Assembly: GCF_008329605.1 (NCBI RefSeq)
Contig: NZ_NPKO01000011.1
Location: 214,845 to 278,844 of the forward strand
Reading direction: 5' to 3'
DNA length: 64,000 nt
From: Mycolicibacterium sp. P9-64
GTDB lineage: Bacteria; Actinomycetota; Actinomycetes; Mycobacteriales; Mycobacteriaceae
A program made the translations under genes and the position numbers. Position 1 is the stretch's first letter. Each line of letters opens with the position of its first letter. The notes below the pieces were generated by a model. The model was not told the DNA's origin. It saw nothing but the letters and a program-made list of their open reading frames with translations, and searched no databases. Positions 50,458 through 60,012 of this stretch are shown piece by piece.

Positions 50458-52566
50458 TCAGTCGCGGAAGCGCATCGAGTGCTTGCCGTAGGTGCCCGCG
50501 TCGTCGTCGCTGCCGCGGGAGTGCCTGCCGACATGGTCGGCCACCGGGGGCGGCACCTGGAAGTGCTGTTCGTGGTCGACATGAAAACCGTTGTGGGCGA
50601 ACCCGATTGGCTCGGGGTCCGGTTGGGCGGCGGGACGAGGCGGCGGTTCGTCGAGCAGATCATCGAGCATGCTCCGCCATGGTGCGTCCTCCCGCTCGAC
50701 CGGAGCGTTGCCGGGCTCGTCGCCGAGCAGGCTGTGCCAGGACTCGACGGGACCTCCGTGCCAGGTGTCGGCGGGCGCATGCAGCGGATGCTCGACGTGC
50801 GCGCGCAGCACTTCGGTGTCGGTGTCGTCGGCGGGGAACAGCGCAGGTGGGGGCGGCGCAGGGACGGCGGGCATGGGTGCAGCGACCGGTTCGGGAACGA
50901 CCTGACGGTTCGGCGGGGGATGCGGTTCGTCCCAGTCGATCGTGTACTCGACATAGTCGTCATCGTCGGGAAAGTAGTTGGGTGGCAGCGTATCCACATG
51001 GGAACGGGCAGGCGCGCCCCGAAACGGAACGCGCAGCGCCGCGGTGAACGGCTCGAGTTCGTCGCGGCCGTCGTCGGCCCCGGCCTGAGCGCGGGCCGGG
51101 CGATCACCGAACCCGCGAAGGAAGATCGCGGCGACGACTCCGAACAACGCGACGAACGCCGGCAGAAGCAGCGCCTGCGACAGGGCGGCCGCGAACGGCT
51201 CGTGCAGGAACGGGGGCAGCTTGGTGATCGATCCCTCGGCGGCGGGGCGCTGGCCGCCGCCGGGCATCTCGGCGCTGATCCGCGACGTCATGAAGGCAGC
51301 CATGCTGGCGCTGCCGAGCACACCGCCGACCTGCCGCGTGGCGTTGTAGACGCCCGAGCCTGCACCCGCGAGCGCGCCAGGAAGGTGGCGGGTCGCGGTG
51401 GCGGCCAACGGCGACCAGATGAAGGCCATCCCGATGCCCATCGCGATGAACGGCAGCACCAGCCGCCAGATCGGCGTCGACGGCGTCATCTCGATCGACA
51501 GCCAGGTCAGCGCGATCGCCAGCAGCGAGAAGCCGAAACCGACGATCGGCGTCGGGTGCCCGCGGTCGACGAGCCTGCCGACGAACGGCGCAAGGACGCC
51601 CGTCGCGATCGCCATCGGTGCCATCAACAGCGCGGCCCGCGTCGGCGACAACCCGCACACCGCCTGCGCGTAGAACATCACGGGCACCACCATCGCGGTG
51701 ACCGTGAAGCCGATCACGGCGATGCCGACGTTGGAGAGGCTGAAGTCGTTGTCGCGGAAGACCTTCAGCGGGATGAGTGGCTCACGAGGATTGACGGCCT
51801 GCCAGTAGATGAAGCCCGCGATGCAGGCCGCGCCCGCGACGATCATGCCCCAGATCCACAGCGCCCAGTCGTGCGACTGACCCTCCTGCAACGCGAACAC
51901 CACCAGGAACATCCCGACGCCCGACAGCACCACCCCGATGACGTCGAAGGTGTGCTTCTCGGTGGGCAGGACGGGAACCAGGAAGTAGGCCAGCGCGATA
52001 CCGAGGATGCCGATCGGCACGTTGACGATGAAGATCCACTGCCAGCCGAGCCCGTCGACGAGGACGCCGCCCGCCAGCGGTCCGACGAGGGTCGCCACGC
52101 CCGCAGTCGCGCCCCAGATGCTCAGCGCAACGCCGCGGCGCTCAGGCGGGAAGATCCGGGTGATCGTCGACAGCGTCTGCGGGGTGAGCAGTGCCGCGCC
52201 CAAGCCCTGCACGACACGTGCCGCGATGAGCATTTCGATGCTGCCCGACAATCCGCACCACAGCGAGGCAGCGGTGAACACGCCAAGCCCGACGAGGTAG
52301 AGGTTCTTGGGCCCGAAGCGGTCACCGAGCCTGCCCGCCAACAGCAGCGGTACCGCATAGGCCAGCAGGTAGGCACTCGTCACCCAGATCACCGCGTCGA
52401 AGTCGGTGTCGAGATGATCCATGATCGCCGGATTGGCCACCGAGACGATCGTCGCGTCGACCAGGATCATGAAGAAGCCGACGAGCAGCGCCCACAATGC
52501 GGGCCACGGATCGGGCGTCTCAGCCCTCGGGTCAACCGGTGTGCCCAACGCTCCCCCCGGGACCAT
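50458..52566 (-). CDS. DHA2-family MFS exporter with long cytoplasmic tail
   Basis: 702 residues from the ATG at 52566 (MVPGGALGTPV); in-frame codons upstream of it come from a degenerate repeat. Fourteen membrane segments span about residues 20-510: FMILVDATIVSVANPAI is the DHA2 start, GRLGDRFGPKNLYLVGL motif A, and ATAGVATLVGPLAGGVLVD motif C of drug exporters. The last 180 residues are hydrophilic, rich in Pro, Asp, Glu and His (PNYFPDDDDYVEYTIDWDEP and later), with no known domain. Position matches Rv1250 (from memory), which as I recall is shorter. Confidence 0.85.
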   Translation of the reverse strand: MVPGGALGTPVDPRAETPDPWPALWALLVGFFMILVDATIVSVANPAIMDHLDTDFDAVIWVTSAYLLAYAVPLLLAGRLGDRFGPKNLYLVGLGVFTAASLWCGLSGSIEMLIAARVVQGLGAALLTPQTLSTITRIFPPERRGVALSIWGATAGVATLVGPLAGGVLVDGLGWQWIFIVNVPIGILGIALAYFLVPVLPTEKHTFDVIGVVLSGVGMFLVVFALQEGQSHDWALWIWGMIVAGAACIAGFIYWQAVNPREPLIPLKVFRDNDFSLSNVGIAVIGFTVTAMVVPVMFYAQAVCGLSPTRAALLMAPMAIATGVLAPFVGRLVDRGHPTPIVGFGFSLLAIALTWLSIEMTPSTPIWRLVLPFIAMGIGMAFIWSPLAATATRHLPGALAGAGSGVYNATRQVGGVLGSASMAAFMTSRISAEMPGGGQRPAAEGSITKLPPFLHEPFAAALSQALLLPAFVALFGVVAAIFLRGFGDRPARAQAGADDGRDELEPFTAALRVPFRGAPARSHVDTLPPNYFPDDDDYVEYTIDWDEPHPPPNRQVVPEPVAAPMPAVPAPPPPALFPADDTDTEVLRAHVEHPLHAPADTWHGGPVESWHSLLGDEPGNAPVEREDAPWRSMLDDLLDEPPPRPAAQPDPEPIGFAHNGFHVDHEQHFQVPPPVADHVGRHSRGSDDDAGTYGKHSMRFRD

Positions 52567-52775
52567 TTCCCGTCGCTCCGCTCCCCCCTGGCCGACCATC
52601 ACCGCGTCCGGGTCGGCGCGCGACCCGCCGTGCCCCGTGCCGTGGCGATGCGGGACGCGTGCGGAGGAACCAGTTGGGGAAGCACTGTCTGCAATATCCA
52701 CTCGGCCGTGCGTTAGGTAGGTGTCTAGCCGACGCTACGGACCGTCCACAGTCCCGACAAGTCCGGTCGGACCGT

Positions 52776-52803
52776 CCCTCCCCCGTCGCTTCGCTCGCCC
52801 AGG
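52776..52803 (-). repeat. Single GAGCGAAGCGAC-core repeat, inverted copy
   Basis: On the minus strand this reads CCTGGGCGAGCGAAGCGACG then GGGGAGGG, matching the repeat units at 4845-4931 and 23505-23566. It lies five bases after the stop of the Bcr-type exporter gene. A more degenerate copy (GGAGCGGAGCGACGGGAAA) lies at about 52563-52591, just before the DHA2 exporter start. Confidence 0.7.
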
Positions 52804-52808
52804 CGCCG

Positions 52809-54098
52809 TCAAGCGGCGTCCGCGACCAACCCGGCCGCCACGGCACCGTCGTCGCCCCGATCCCGAACACCGACCACGAGCAGCGCCAACAGTGCGACCA
52901 CGACCCCCGCAGTCATCACCACGGCCAGGGCCAGCTCGTCGTTACCGAGCACACCGACCAGCGGCGCCACCGCCGCGCCCAGACCGAACTGACCGGCCCC
53001 CAGCAACGCCGCCGCCGTACCTGCGGCCTCCTGGTGCCGCGACAGCGCAAGGGCGGGCGCATTGGGAATGACCAGGCCCATTGCCGCGAGGATCGCCCAC
53101 ACCGGCACGACGAACGCGGCGAGCCCGCCAACGCCTGCCGCCGCGAGCCCGACGAACGTCGCCCCGAGCAGTGCCGACGCCGTCAGCGCCCACACCACGA
53201 TGGTCGCCGGGGTGAACCTGCGCAGCAGGACCACGTTGAGCTGGGTCGTGCCGATCAACGCCACCGCGCCCGCGCCGAAGACCAGCGCGAACTCCTGCTG
53301 ATCGAGGCCGTAGCGACCCTGCAGCACGAACGACGCGCCAGCGATGTAGGCGAACAGACCCGACATGCCGAGCGCTGCCACCACCACCAGGACGACGAAC
53401 CGCTTGTCGCGGAACAGGCTGCCGTAGGTGGTGAGGATCCCCTTCACCTTCAGAGGCCTGCGGTGCGACTTGGGCAGCGTCTCCGGCAGTGCCAGTGCGG
53501 CGAGCAGAAGCAGCAAGCCCGCCAGCACCACCAGCACGGCGAACACCCAGTGCCAGGACGCCTTCAGCAGCACGGCCGCGCCCAGTGACGGAGCCACCAC
53601 CGGGGCGACGCCGAGGACGAGCATCAGGCGCGACATCACGGTCGCCGCTGCGGTGTCGGTGAACAGGTCACCGACGATCGCGATGGCAACCACCATCGCG
53701 GCGGCCGCGCCGACGCCCTGCAGGCTGCGTGCCGCGCCCAGCATGACGATGTTCGGCGAAACGAGGCACAACAGCGATGCGAGCATGTGCAGCACGATTC
53801 CGGCCATCAGCGGGCGACGACGGCCCAGGGAATCCGACAGCGGACCGACGATCAGCTGGCCCAACGCCAGCCCGGCCAGCGTGCCGGTCAGCGTCAGCTG
53901 AGCCACCGATGAGGACACCGACAGCTCGTCGGCGATGCGCGGAAGCGCGGGCAGGTACATGTCGATGGTCAGCGGCCCCAACGCGACCAGCAGACCCAGC
54001 ACGACGATCATCCGGGTCCTGCTTGGTTCCGGAGCGGCTTGCGCGCGCGTATTCACGGTTTCGGCGCTCCTGAGGTCCACGTATGGGGATGATGCCAT
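52809..54098 (-). CDS. Bcr/CflA-type MFS drug exporter
   Basis: 429 residues from the ATG at 54098; an ATG at 54113 would add five. Twelve membrane segments are predicted. GPLTIDMYLPALPRIADEL near residue 40 and GPLSDSLGRRRPLMAG (motif A) near 80 are hallmarks of the Bcr/CflA family, which exports bicyclomycin, chloramphenicol and sulfonamide-type compounds with proton antiport. Same strand as the DHA2 exporter but separated by 242 bases containing two repeat copies, so probably a separate unit. Confidence 0.86.
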   Translation of the reverse strand: MASSPYVDLRSAETVNTRAQAAPEPSRTRMIVVLGLLVALGPLTIDMYLPALPRIADELSVSSSVAQLTLTGTLAGLALGQLIVGPLSDSLGRRRPLMAGIVLHMLASLLCLVSPNIVMLGAARSLQGVGAAAAMVVAIAIVGDLFTDTAAATVMSRLMLVLGVAPVVAPSLGAAVLLKASWHWVFAVLVVLAGLLLLLAALALPETLPKSHRRPLKVKGILTTYGSLFRDKRFVVLVVVAALGMSGLFAYIAGASFVLQGRYGLDQQEFALVFGAGAVALIGTTQLNVVLLRRFTPATIVVWALTASALLGATFVGLAAAGVGGLAAFVVPVWAILAAMGLVIPNAPALALSRHQEAAGTAAALLGAGQFGLGAAVAPLVGVLGNDELALAVVMTAGVVVALLALLVVGVRDRGDDGAVAAGLVADAA

Positions 54099-54257
54099 GG
54101 AAGTGATTAGCACCGCGAATCAATATTTTCTTCCCGAGCGGCTCTTTGGCTACCGAAGGTGACCGTCATCACCGCCGGGCACCCGGGGACCACCGGCGTT
54201 CGTTGTGCAAACCAGTAACCTGGCAATCAGCAGGTACGCCACAGGGAGGGCCACACA

Positions 54258-55019
54258 ATGAGCGCTCGTTCCAGCGCCAAGAGCCGAGTTCCAGCTGTCG
54301 CCAAGGATTCGGCCGACCACCCGAGTGCGGCGGCCCGGGCACTGTCGCAAATCATCGAGCGAGGGGCGCGCGTCCAGGCCCCCGCCGTCAAGGCCTACGT
54401 CGAACGGCTCCGCGAGCACGACCCGCAAGCGACGCCCGCCGAGATCGTCGGCAAGCTCGAGAAGCACTACCTCGCGGCGGTCATGGCCAGCGGCGCCGCC
54501 GTCGGCTCCGCTGCGGCCTTCCCCGGCATCGGCACGCTCGTCGCGCTGTCCGCGGTGGCCGGTGAGACCGTGGTGTTCCTCGAGGCGACCGCGGTGTTCG
54601 TGCTCGCCACCGCCGAGGTCTACGGCATCCCCGCCGACCACAGGGAGCGCCGCCGCGCGCTGGTGCTGTCGGTGCTCGTCGGTGATGACGGCAGGCACGC
54701 CGTCGCCGACCTACTCGGGGCGCGCCGCACCAGCGGCGCGTGGATCTCCGACGGCGCGGCATCGTTGCCGCTGCCCGCCGTGTCCCAGCTCAACTCACGG
54801 CTGCTGAGGTACTTCGTCAAGCGCTACACCCTCAAACGTGGCGCGATCGCGTTCGGCAAGCTGCTGCCCGTGGGGATCGGCGCCGTCGTTGGCGGGGTCG
54901 GCAACCGGCTGATGGGCCGCAAGATCATTGCCAACGCCAAGCAGGCGTTCGGCAACCCGCCGCCGCGCTGGCCGTCGACGTTGCACGTGCTTCCCGTCGC
55001 GCAGCAACCGCAGCAGTAG
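54258..55019 (+). CDS. Conserved membrane-associated protein (EcsC-like), Rv1249c-like
   Basis: 253 residues with AGGGAGG before the ATG. A hydrophobic Gly/Ala-rich stretch at about 70-115 (AAVMASGAAVGSAAAFPGIG; LVALSAVAGETVVFLEATA) and another at about 200-220 (LLPVGIGAVVGGVGNRLMG) may associate with the membrane. The pattern resembles EcsC-type proteins, whose function is unknown. It precedes kgd by 186 bases in the same direction, as Rv1249c does Rv1248c (from memory). Confidence 0.75.
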   Translation: MSARSSAKSRVPAVAKDSADHPSAAARALSQIIERGARVQAPAVKAYVERLREHDPQATPAEIVGKLEKHYLAAVMASGAAVGSAAAFPGIGTLVALSAVAGETVVFLEATAVFVLATAEVYGIPADHRERRRALVLSVLVGDDGRHAVADLLGARRTSGAWISDGAASLPLPAVSQLNSRLLRYFVKRYTLKRGAIAFGKLLPVGIGAVVGGVGNRLMGRKIIANAKQAFGNPPPRWPSTLHVLPVAQQPQQ

Positions 55020-55205
55020 CCGCTGCCGAAGTCCGAACCCGGAGCCTCAAACGACGTACACGAGGATCACGAGACCGTTGCCGTGGTCTGCTCCGGTCGC
55101 GAGGACTAGCCTTTATTCGGCAAGCGCGCGGGCAACCGCAAACAAGAAGTCAGCGAGCGAACACCACGCTCGCCGGGGCAGAAGGAAACGAGGCGAGTAG
55201 CTGCC

Positions 55206-58200
55206 GTGAGCAGTTCACCTTCACCATTCGGACAGAACGAGTGGCTGGTCGAGGAGATGTACCGAAAGTTCCGCGAGGATCCCTCGTCGGTCGATCCGAG
55301 TTGGCACGAGTTCCTCGTCGACTACTCCCCCGAACCGACAACGGACGCAACGGCTTCGAACGGCAACGGACGAGCGCCCGCTCCGCCTGCGCCTGCCCCA
55401 GCCCCCGCAGCGGCGGCTCCCGCCCCGAAGGCAGCAGCACCTGCGGCCGCCGCACCTGCGACCGCCGCACCCGCCAAGCCTGCACCCGAACCGGCCAAGG
55501 CCGAGCCCTCGAAGGCCAAGCCGGCGGCCGTACCCGCCGCCGAGGGCGACGAGGTGGCCGTGCTGCGCGGTGCTGCCGCCGCCGTCGTCAAGAACATGAA
55601 CGCCTCGCTGGACGTGCCGACGGCCACCAGCGTGCGCGCCATTCCCGCCAAGCTGATGATCGACAACCGCGTCGTCATCAACAACCACCTCAAGCGCACC
55701 CGCGGCGGCAAGATCTCGTTCACCCATCTGCTGGGCTACGCGATCGTCCAGGCGGTCAAGCAGTTTCCCAACCTCAACCGCCACTTCGCCGAGGTGGACG
55801 GCAAACCGAACGTCGTCACCCCCGCACACACCAACCTCGGGTTGGCCATCGACCTCCAGGGCAAGGACGGCAAGCGCCAGCTCGTCGTCGCCGCCATCAA
55901 GCGTTGCGACACAATGCGTTTCGGCCAGTTCATCGCCGCCTACGAGGACATCGTCCGACGTGCGCGCGACGGCAAGCTGACCGCAGAGGACTTCGCCGGC
56001 GTCACGATCTCGCTGACCAATCCGGGCACCATCGGCACCGTGCACTCGGTGCCACGCCTCATGAGCGGCCAGGGCGCGATCGTCGGCGCGGGCGCAATGG
56101 AGTACCCCGCCGAATTCCAGGGGGCCAGTGACGAGCGGATCGCCGAGATGGGCCTCGGCAAGCTCATCACGCTCACGTCGACCTACGACCACCGCATCAT
56201 CCAGGGCGCCGAGTCCGGCGACTTCCTGCGCACCATCCACCAGCTGCTGCTGTCCGACGACTTCTTCGACGAGATCTTCCGGGAACTCGGCATCCCGTAC
56301 GAGCCGGTGCGGTGGCGGACCGACAACCCCGACCCGATCGCCGACAAGAACGCCCGCATCATCGAGCTGATCGCGGCGTACCGCAACCGTGGCCACCTGA
56401 TGGCAGACATCGACCCGCTGCGGCTGGACAAGACCCGGTTCCGCAGCCATCCGGACCTGGACGTGAACACCCACGGGCTCACGCTGTGGGATCTGGATCG
56501 CGTGTTCAAGGTCGACGGCTTCGCCGGTGCCGAGTACAAGAAGCTGCGCGACGTGCTCGGGCTGCTTCGGGATGCGTACTGCAGGCACGTGGGTGTCGAG
56601 TACACGCACATCCTCGAGCCCGAGCAGCAGAAGTGGCTGCGCGAGCGTGTCGAGGTCAAGCACGAGAAGCCAACGGTCGCCGAGCAGAAGTACATCTTGA
56701 GCAAGCTCAACGCCGCCGAGGCGTTCGAGACCTTCCTGCAGACCAAATACGTTGGCCAGAAGCGGTTCTCGCTGGAGGGCGCTGAGACCGTCATTCCGAT
56801 GATGGACGCGGTGCTCGATCAGGCCGCCGAACACGGCCTCGGCGAGGTCGTCATCGGCATGCCGCACCGCGGCCGGCTCAACGTGCTTGCCAACATCGTC
56901 GGCAAGCCCTACTCGCAGATCTTCAGCGAGTTCGAGGGCAACCTGAACCCCTCGCAGGCGCACGGCTCCGGCGACGTGAAGTATCACCTCGGCGCGACCG
57001 GCAACTACCTGCAGATGTTCGGCGACAACGACATCGACGTGTCGCTGGTGGCCAACCCGAGCCACCTCGAGGCCGTCGACCCGGTACTCGAGGGCATCGT
57101 GCGCGCCAAGCAGGACCTTGCCGACTTCGAGAACGGCGCCGACGGTTCCGAGAAATTCACCATCATGCCGGTGATGATGCACGGCGACGCCGCGTTCGCG
57201 GGCCAGGGCGTGGTGGCCGAGACTCTGAACCTCGCGCTGCTGCGCGGGTACCGAACCGGCGGCACCATCCACATCATCGTCAACAACCAGATCGGCTTCA
57301 CCACCTCACCGCAGGACTCCCGGTCATCGGAGTACTGCACCGACGTCGCGAAAATGGTTGGCGCACCGATCTTCCACGTCAACGGCGACGACCCCGAAGC
57401 GGCGTCGTGGGTGGCCAGGCTGGCAGTCGACTTCCGTCAGCAGTTCAAGAAGGACGTCATCATCGACATGCTGTGCTACCGCCGCCGCGGGCACAACGAG
57501 GGCGACGACCCGTCGATGACCCAGCCAGGAATGTACGACGTCATCGACACCAAGCGAGGCGTTCGCAAGACCTACACCGAAGCGCTGATCGGCCGCGGCG
57601 ACATCTCGATCAAGGAGGCCGAGGACGCCCTTCGCGACTACCAGGGTCAACTCGAGCGGGTGTTCAACGAGGTCCGCGAACTCGAGAAGCACGAGATCGA
57701 GCCGAGCGAGTCGGTCGAAGCGGACCAGCAGCTCCCCGCGAAGTTGAGCACCGCAGTGGACAAGTCGCTGCTGGCACGGATCGGCGACGCGCACCTCGCG
57801 GTGCCCGAGGGCTTCACCGTGCACCCGCGCGTCAAGCCCGTGCTCGACAAGCGCCGCGAGATGGCGTACGAGGGCAAGGTCGACTGGGCCTTCGGCGAAC
57901 TGCTCGCGATCGGCACGATGGTGTCGGAGGGCAAGCTGGTGCGGCTGTCCGGCCAGGACGTCCGTCGCGGCACGTTCACGCAGCGCCATGCGGTGATCAT
58001 CGACCGCAAGACCGGCGCCGAGTTCACCCCGCTGGAATTGCTCACCATGAAGGAGGACGGCACCCCTACGGGCGGCCGGTTCATGGTCTACGACTCGGCA
58101 CTGTCCGAGTACGCGGCGGTGGGCTTCGAGTACGGCTACTCGGTCGGCAACCAGGACGCAATGGTGTTGTGGGAGGCGCAGTTCGGCGACTTCGTCAACG

Positions 58201-58943
58201 GCGCCCAGTCCATCATCGACGAGTTCATCAGCTCCGGTGAGGCCAAGTGGGGCCAGCTGTCTGACGTCGTGTTGCTGCTCCCGCACGGCCACGAAGGCCA
58301 GGGCCCCGACCACACGTCGGGCCGCATCGAGCGGTTCCTGCAGGTGTGCGCCGAGGGTTCCATGACCGTCGCGATGCCGTCGACGCCTGCGAACTACTTC
58401 CACCTGTTGCGGCGTCACGGCATGGACGGGATCCACCGCCCGCTGATCGTCTTCACCCCGAAGTCGATGCTGCGCAACAAGGCAGTCGTCAGCGACATCC
58501 GCGACTTCACCGAGCAGAAGTTCCGCTCGATCCTCGAGGAGCCGACGTACGAGGAAGGCATCGGCGACCGCTCGAAGGTGAAGCGGGTCCTGCTGACCAG
58601 CGGCAAGATCTACTACGACCTGGCCGCCCGCAAGGCGAAGGACAACCGCGAGGACGTCGCGATCGTCAGGGTCGAGCAGCTGTACCCGCTGCCGAGGCGC
58701 CGCCTCGCAGCGACGCTCGACGAGTATCCGAACGCCGAGCAGTTCCGCTGGGTGCAGGAGGAGCCTGCCAACCAGGGTGCGTGGCCTACGTTCGGGCTCT
58801 CGATGCCAGAGCTACTGCCCGACAAGTTGACTGGCATCAAGCGGATCTCGCGTCGGGCCATGTCGGCGCCGTCGTCGGGAAGCTCGAAGGTGCATGCCGT
58901 CGAGCAGCAGGAGATCATCGACGAGGCCTTCGCCCCGCTGTAA
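55206..58943 (+). CDS. kgd: Multifunctional 2-oxoglutarate enzyme (E1/E2-like/decarboxylase), Kgd
   Basis: 1245 residues from the GTG at 55206. An N-terminal helix (FGQNEWLVEEMYRKFREDP) is followed by an Ala/Pro linker at about 45-115, then an acyltransferase-like E2 domain at about 115-350 with TYDHRIIQG. The thiamine-diphosphate E1 domains fill the rest: GMPHRGRLNVLANIVGKPYS, NNQIGFTTSPQDSRSSEYCTD and LPHGHEGQGPDHTSGRIERF. Mycobacterial Kgd decarboxylates 2-oxoglutarate to succinic semialdehyde, makes 2-hydroxy-3-oxoadipate, and serves as E1 in the 2-oxoglutarate dehydrogenase complex; GarA inhibits it. The malic enzyme nearby also feeds this part of metabolism. Confidence 0.95.
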   Translation: MSSSPSPFGQNEWLVEEMYRKFREDPSSVDPSWHEFLVDYSPEPTTDATASNGNGRAPAPPAPAPAPAAAAPAPKAAAPAAAAPATAAPAKPAPEPAKAEPSKAKPAAVPAAEGDEVAVLRGAAAAVVKNMNASLDVPTATSVRAIPAKLMIDNRVVINNHLKRTRGGKISFTHLLGYAIVQAVKQFPNLNRHFAEVDGKPNVVTPAHTNLGLAIDLQGKDGKRQLVVAAIKRCDTMRFGQFIAAYEDIVRRARDGKLTAEDFAGVTISLTNPGTIGTVHSVPRLMSGQGAIVGAGAMEYPAEFQGASDERIAEMGLGKLITLTSTYDHRIIQGAESGDFLRTIHQLLLSDDFFDEIFRELGIPYEPVRWRTDNPDPIADKNARIIELIAAYRNRGHLMADIDPLRLDKTRFRSHPDLDVNTHGLTLWDLDRVFKVDGFAGAEYKKLRDVLGLLRDAYCRHVGVEYTHILEPEQQKWLRERVEVKHEKPTVAEQKYILSKLNAAEAFETFLQTKYVGQKRFSLEGAETVIPMMDAVLDQAAEHGLGEVVIGMPHRGRLNVLANIVGKPYSQIFSEFEGNLNPSQAHGSGDVKYHLGATGNYLQMFGDNDIDVSLVANPSHLEAVDPVLEGIVRAKQDLADFENGADGSEKFTIMPVMMHGDAAFAGQGVVAETLNLALLRGYRTGGTIHIIVNNQIGFTTSPQDSRSSEYCTDVAKMVGAPIFHVNGDDPEAASWVARLAVDFRQQFKKDVIIDMLCYRRRGHNEGDDPSMTQPGMYDVIDTKRGVRKTYTEALIGRGDISIKEAEDALRDYQGQLERVFNEVRELEKHEIEPSESVEADQQLPAKLSTAVDKSLLARIGDAHLAVPEGFTVHPRVKPVLDKRREMAYEGKVDWAFGELLAIGTMVSEGKLVRLSGQDVRRGTFTQRHAVIIDRKTGAEFTPLELLTMKEDGTPTGGRFMVYDSALSEYAAVGFEYGYSVGNQDAMVLWEAQFGDFVNGAQSIIDEFISSGEAKWGQLSDVVLLLPHGHEGQGPDHTSGRIERFLQVCAEGSMTVAMPSTPANYFHLLRRHGMDGIHRPLIVFTPKSMLRNKAVVSDIRDFTEQKFRSILEEPTYEEGIGDRSKVKRVLLTSGKIYYDLAARKAKDNREDVAIVRVEQLYPLPRRRLAATLDEYPNAEQFRWVQEEPANQGAWPTFGLSMPELLPDKLTGIKRISRRAMSAPSSGSSKVHAVEQQEIIDEAFAPL

Positions 58944-58961
58944 GCCTTGGGTTGCCCCCTT

Positions 58962-59027
58962 CCGCGAGCGCGCGTGTTTGTACCCCGACACGCCGCCGCG
59001 CGGCACGATTCTGCGCGCGCTCGCGGG
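58962..59027. repeat. 66-bp intergenic repeat with inverted ends, copy B
   Basis: Begins CCGCGAGCGCGCGTG and ends CGCGCGCTCGCGGG. It contains TACCCCGACACGCCGC, which appears in reverse complement (GCGGCGTGTCGGGGTA) in copy C. Located 19 bases after the kgd stop; copies B and C flank the SDR gene in opposite orientation. Confidence 0.75.
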
Positions 59028-59099
59028 CGGTGTATGCGGGACCAGCGGTATCAGCTAGCCTGACACTCACTCAACACGCGTCGAACAACAGGAGTGCAC

Positions 59100-59930
59100 A
59101 TGGAGGGCTTCGCCGGCAAGGTCGTGGTTGTCACGGGTGCAGGTTCGGGCATCGGGCAGGCACTGGCAGTCGAACTCGGGCGCTCGGGCGCCAAGGTTGC
59201 GATCAGCGATGTCGACACCGAGGGCCTGGCCGTCACCGAGGAGCGCCTGAAGGCGATCGGGGCACCGGTCAAGGCCGACAGGCTCGACGTCACCGAGCGC
59301 GAGGCGTTCGAGCTGTACGCCGACGCGGTCAAGGCGCACTTCGGCAAGGTCAATCAGATCTACAACAACGCGGGCATCGCGTTCACCGGCGACATCGAGG
59401 TCAGTCAGTACAAGGACATCGAGCGCGTGATGGACGTCGATTTCTGGGGCGTCGTCAACGGCACGAAGGCCTTCCTGCCGCACCTCATCGAGTCCGGCGA
59501 CGGCCACGTCGTCAACGTCTCGAGCATCTTCGGCTTGTTCTCCGTGCCCGGCCAAGCGGCCTACAACTCGGCCAAGTTTGCCGTGCGCGGCTTCACCGAG
59601 GCGCTGCGCCAGGAGATGATCGCAGGCAAGCGTCCGGTGAAGGTGACGACGGTGCACCCCGGCGGAATCAAGACTGCGATCGCACGCAATGCCACCGCGG
59701 CGGAGGGCATCGACCCCAAGGAACTCGCGAAGGTGTTCGACAAGACGCTGGCCAAGACGTCGCCGGAGAGGGCCGCGAAGATCATCCTCGAGGCCGTCCG
59801 CAAGAACAAGGCGCGTGTACTGGTCGGCCCAGACGCCAAGGCGCTCGATCTGATCGTCAGGATCACCGGGTCGGGCTATCAGCGGCTGTTCTCGTCGGCG
59901 ATCTCCAGGGCGTTGCCGCAGATTCACTGA
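59100..59930 (+). CDS. Short-chain dehydrogenase, Rv1245c-like
   Basis: 276 residues from the ATG at 59100, five bases after AGGAG; a GTG six bases earlier is less likely, and 276 matches M. tuberculosis Rv1245c from memory. VVVTGAGSGIGQALAVELG is the cofactor motif, YNNAGIAF is near 88, and the catalytic Ser and Tyr-x3-Lys lie in NVSSIFGLFSVPGQAAYNSAK near 140-160. It is similar to DltE-like SDRs with the C-terminal SGYQRLFSSAISRALPQ. Substrate unknown. Framed by two inverted copies of the 66-bp repeat. Confidence 0.84.
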   Translation: MEGFAGKVVVVTGAGSGIGQALAVELGRSGAKVAISDVDTEGLAVTEERLKAIGAPVKADRLDVTEREAFELYADAVKAHFGKVNQIYNNAGIAFTGDIEVSQYKDIERVMDVDFWGVVNGTKAFLPHLIESGDGHVVNVSSIFGLFSVPGQAAYNSAKFAVRGFTEALRQEMIAGKRPVKVTTVHPGGIKTAIARNATAAEGIDPKELAKVFDKTLAKTSPERAAKIILEAVRKNKARVLVGPDAKALDLIVRITGSGYQRLFSSAISRALPQIH

Positions 59931-59940
59931 CGCTTGCAGG

Positions 59941-60006
59941 GCGCGAGCGCGCGCAGACTGCTGGTGATTTGCGGCGTGTCGGGGTACAGACACGCGCGCT
60001 CGCGGG
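59941..60006. repeat. 66-bp intergenic repeat with inverted ends, copy C
   Basis: Begins GCGCGAGCGCGCGCAG and ends CACGCGCGCTCGCGGG, with GCGGCGTGTCGGGGTACAGA inside. The orientation is opposite to copy B and the same as copy A at 20073-20138. It lies between the convergent SDR and lpqZ genes, where its stem could act as a bidirectional terminator. Confidence 0.75.
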
Positions 60007-60012
60007 TGGGCG

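Noticed and set aside
50365..52716. 783-codon open frame opposite the DHA2 exporter
   Set aside because: Highly charged shadow translation without motifs; the minus strand encodes a complete transporter.
55221..57272. 683-codon open frame opposite kgd
   Set aside because: Shadow of the kgd coding strand; no motifs.
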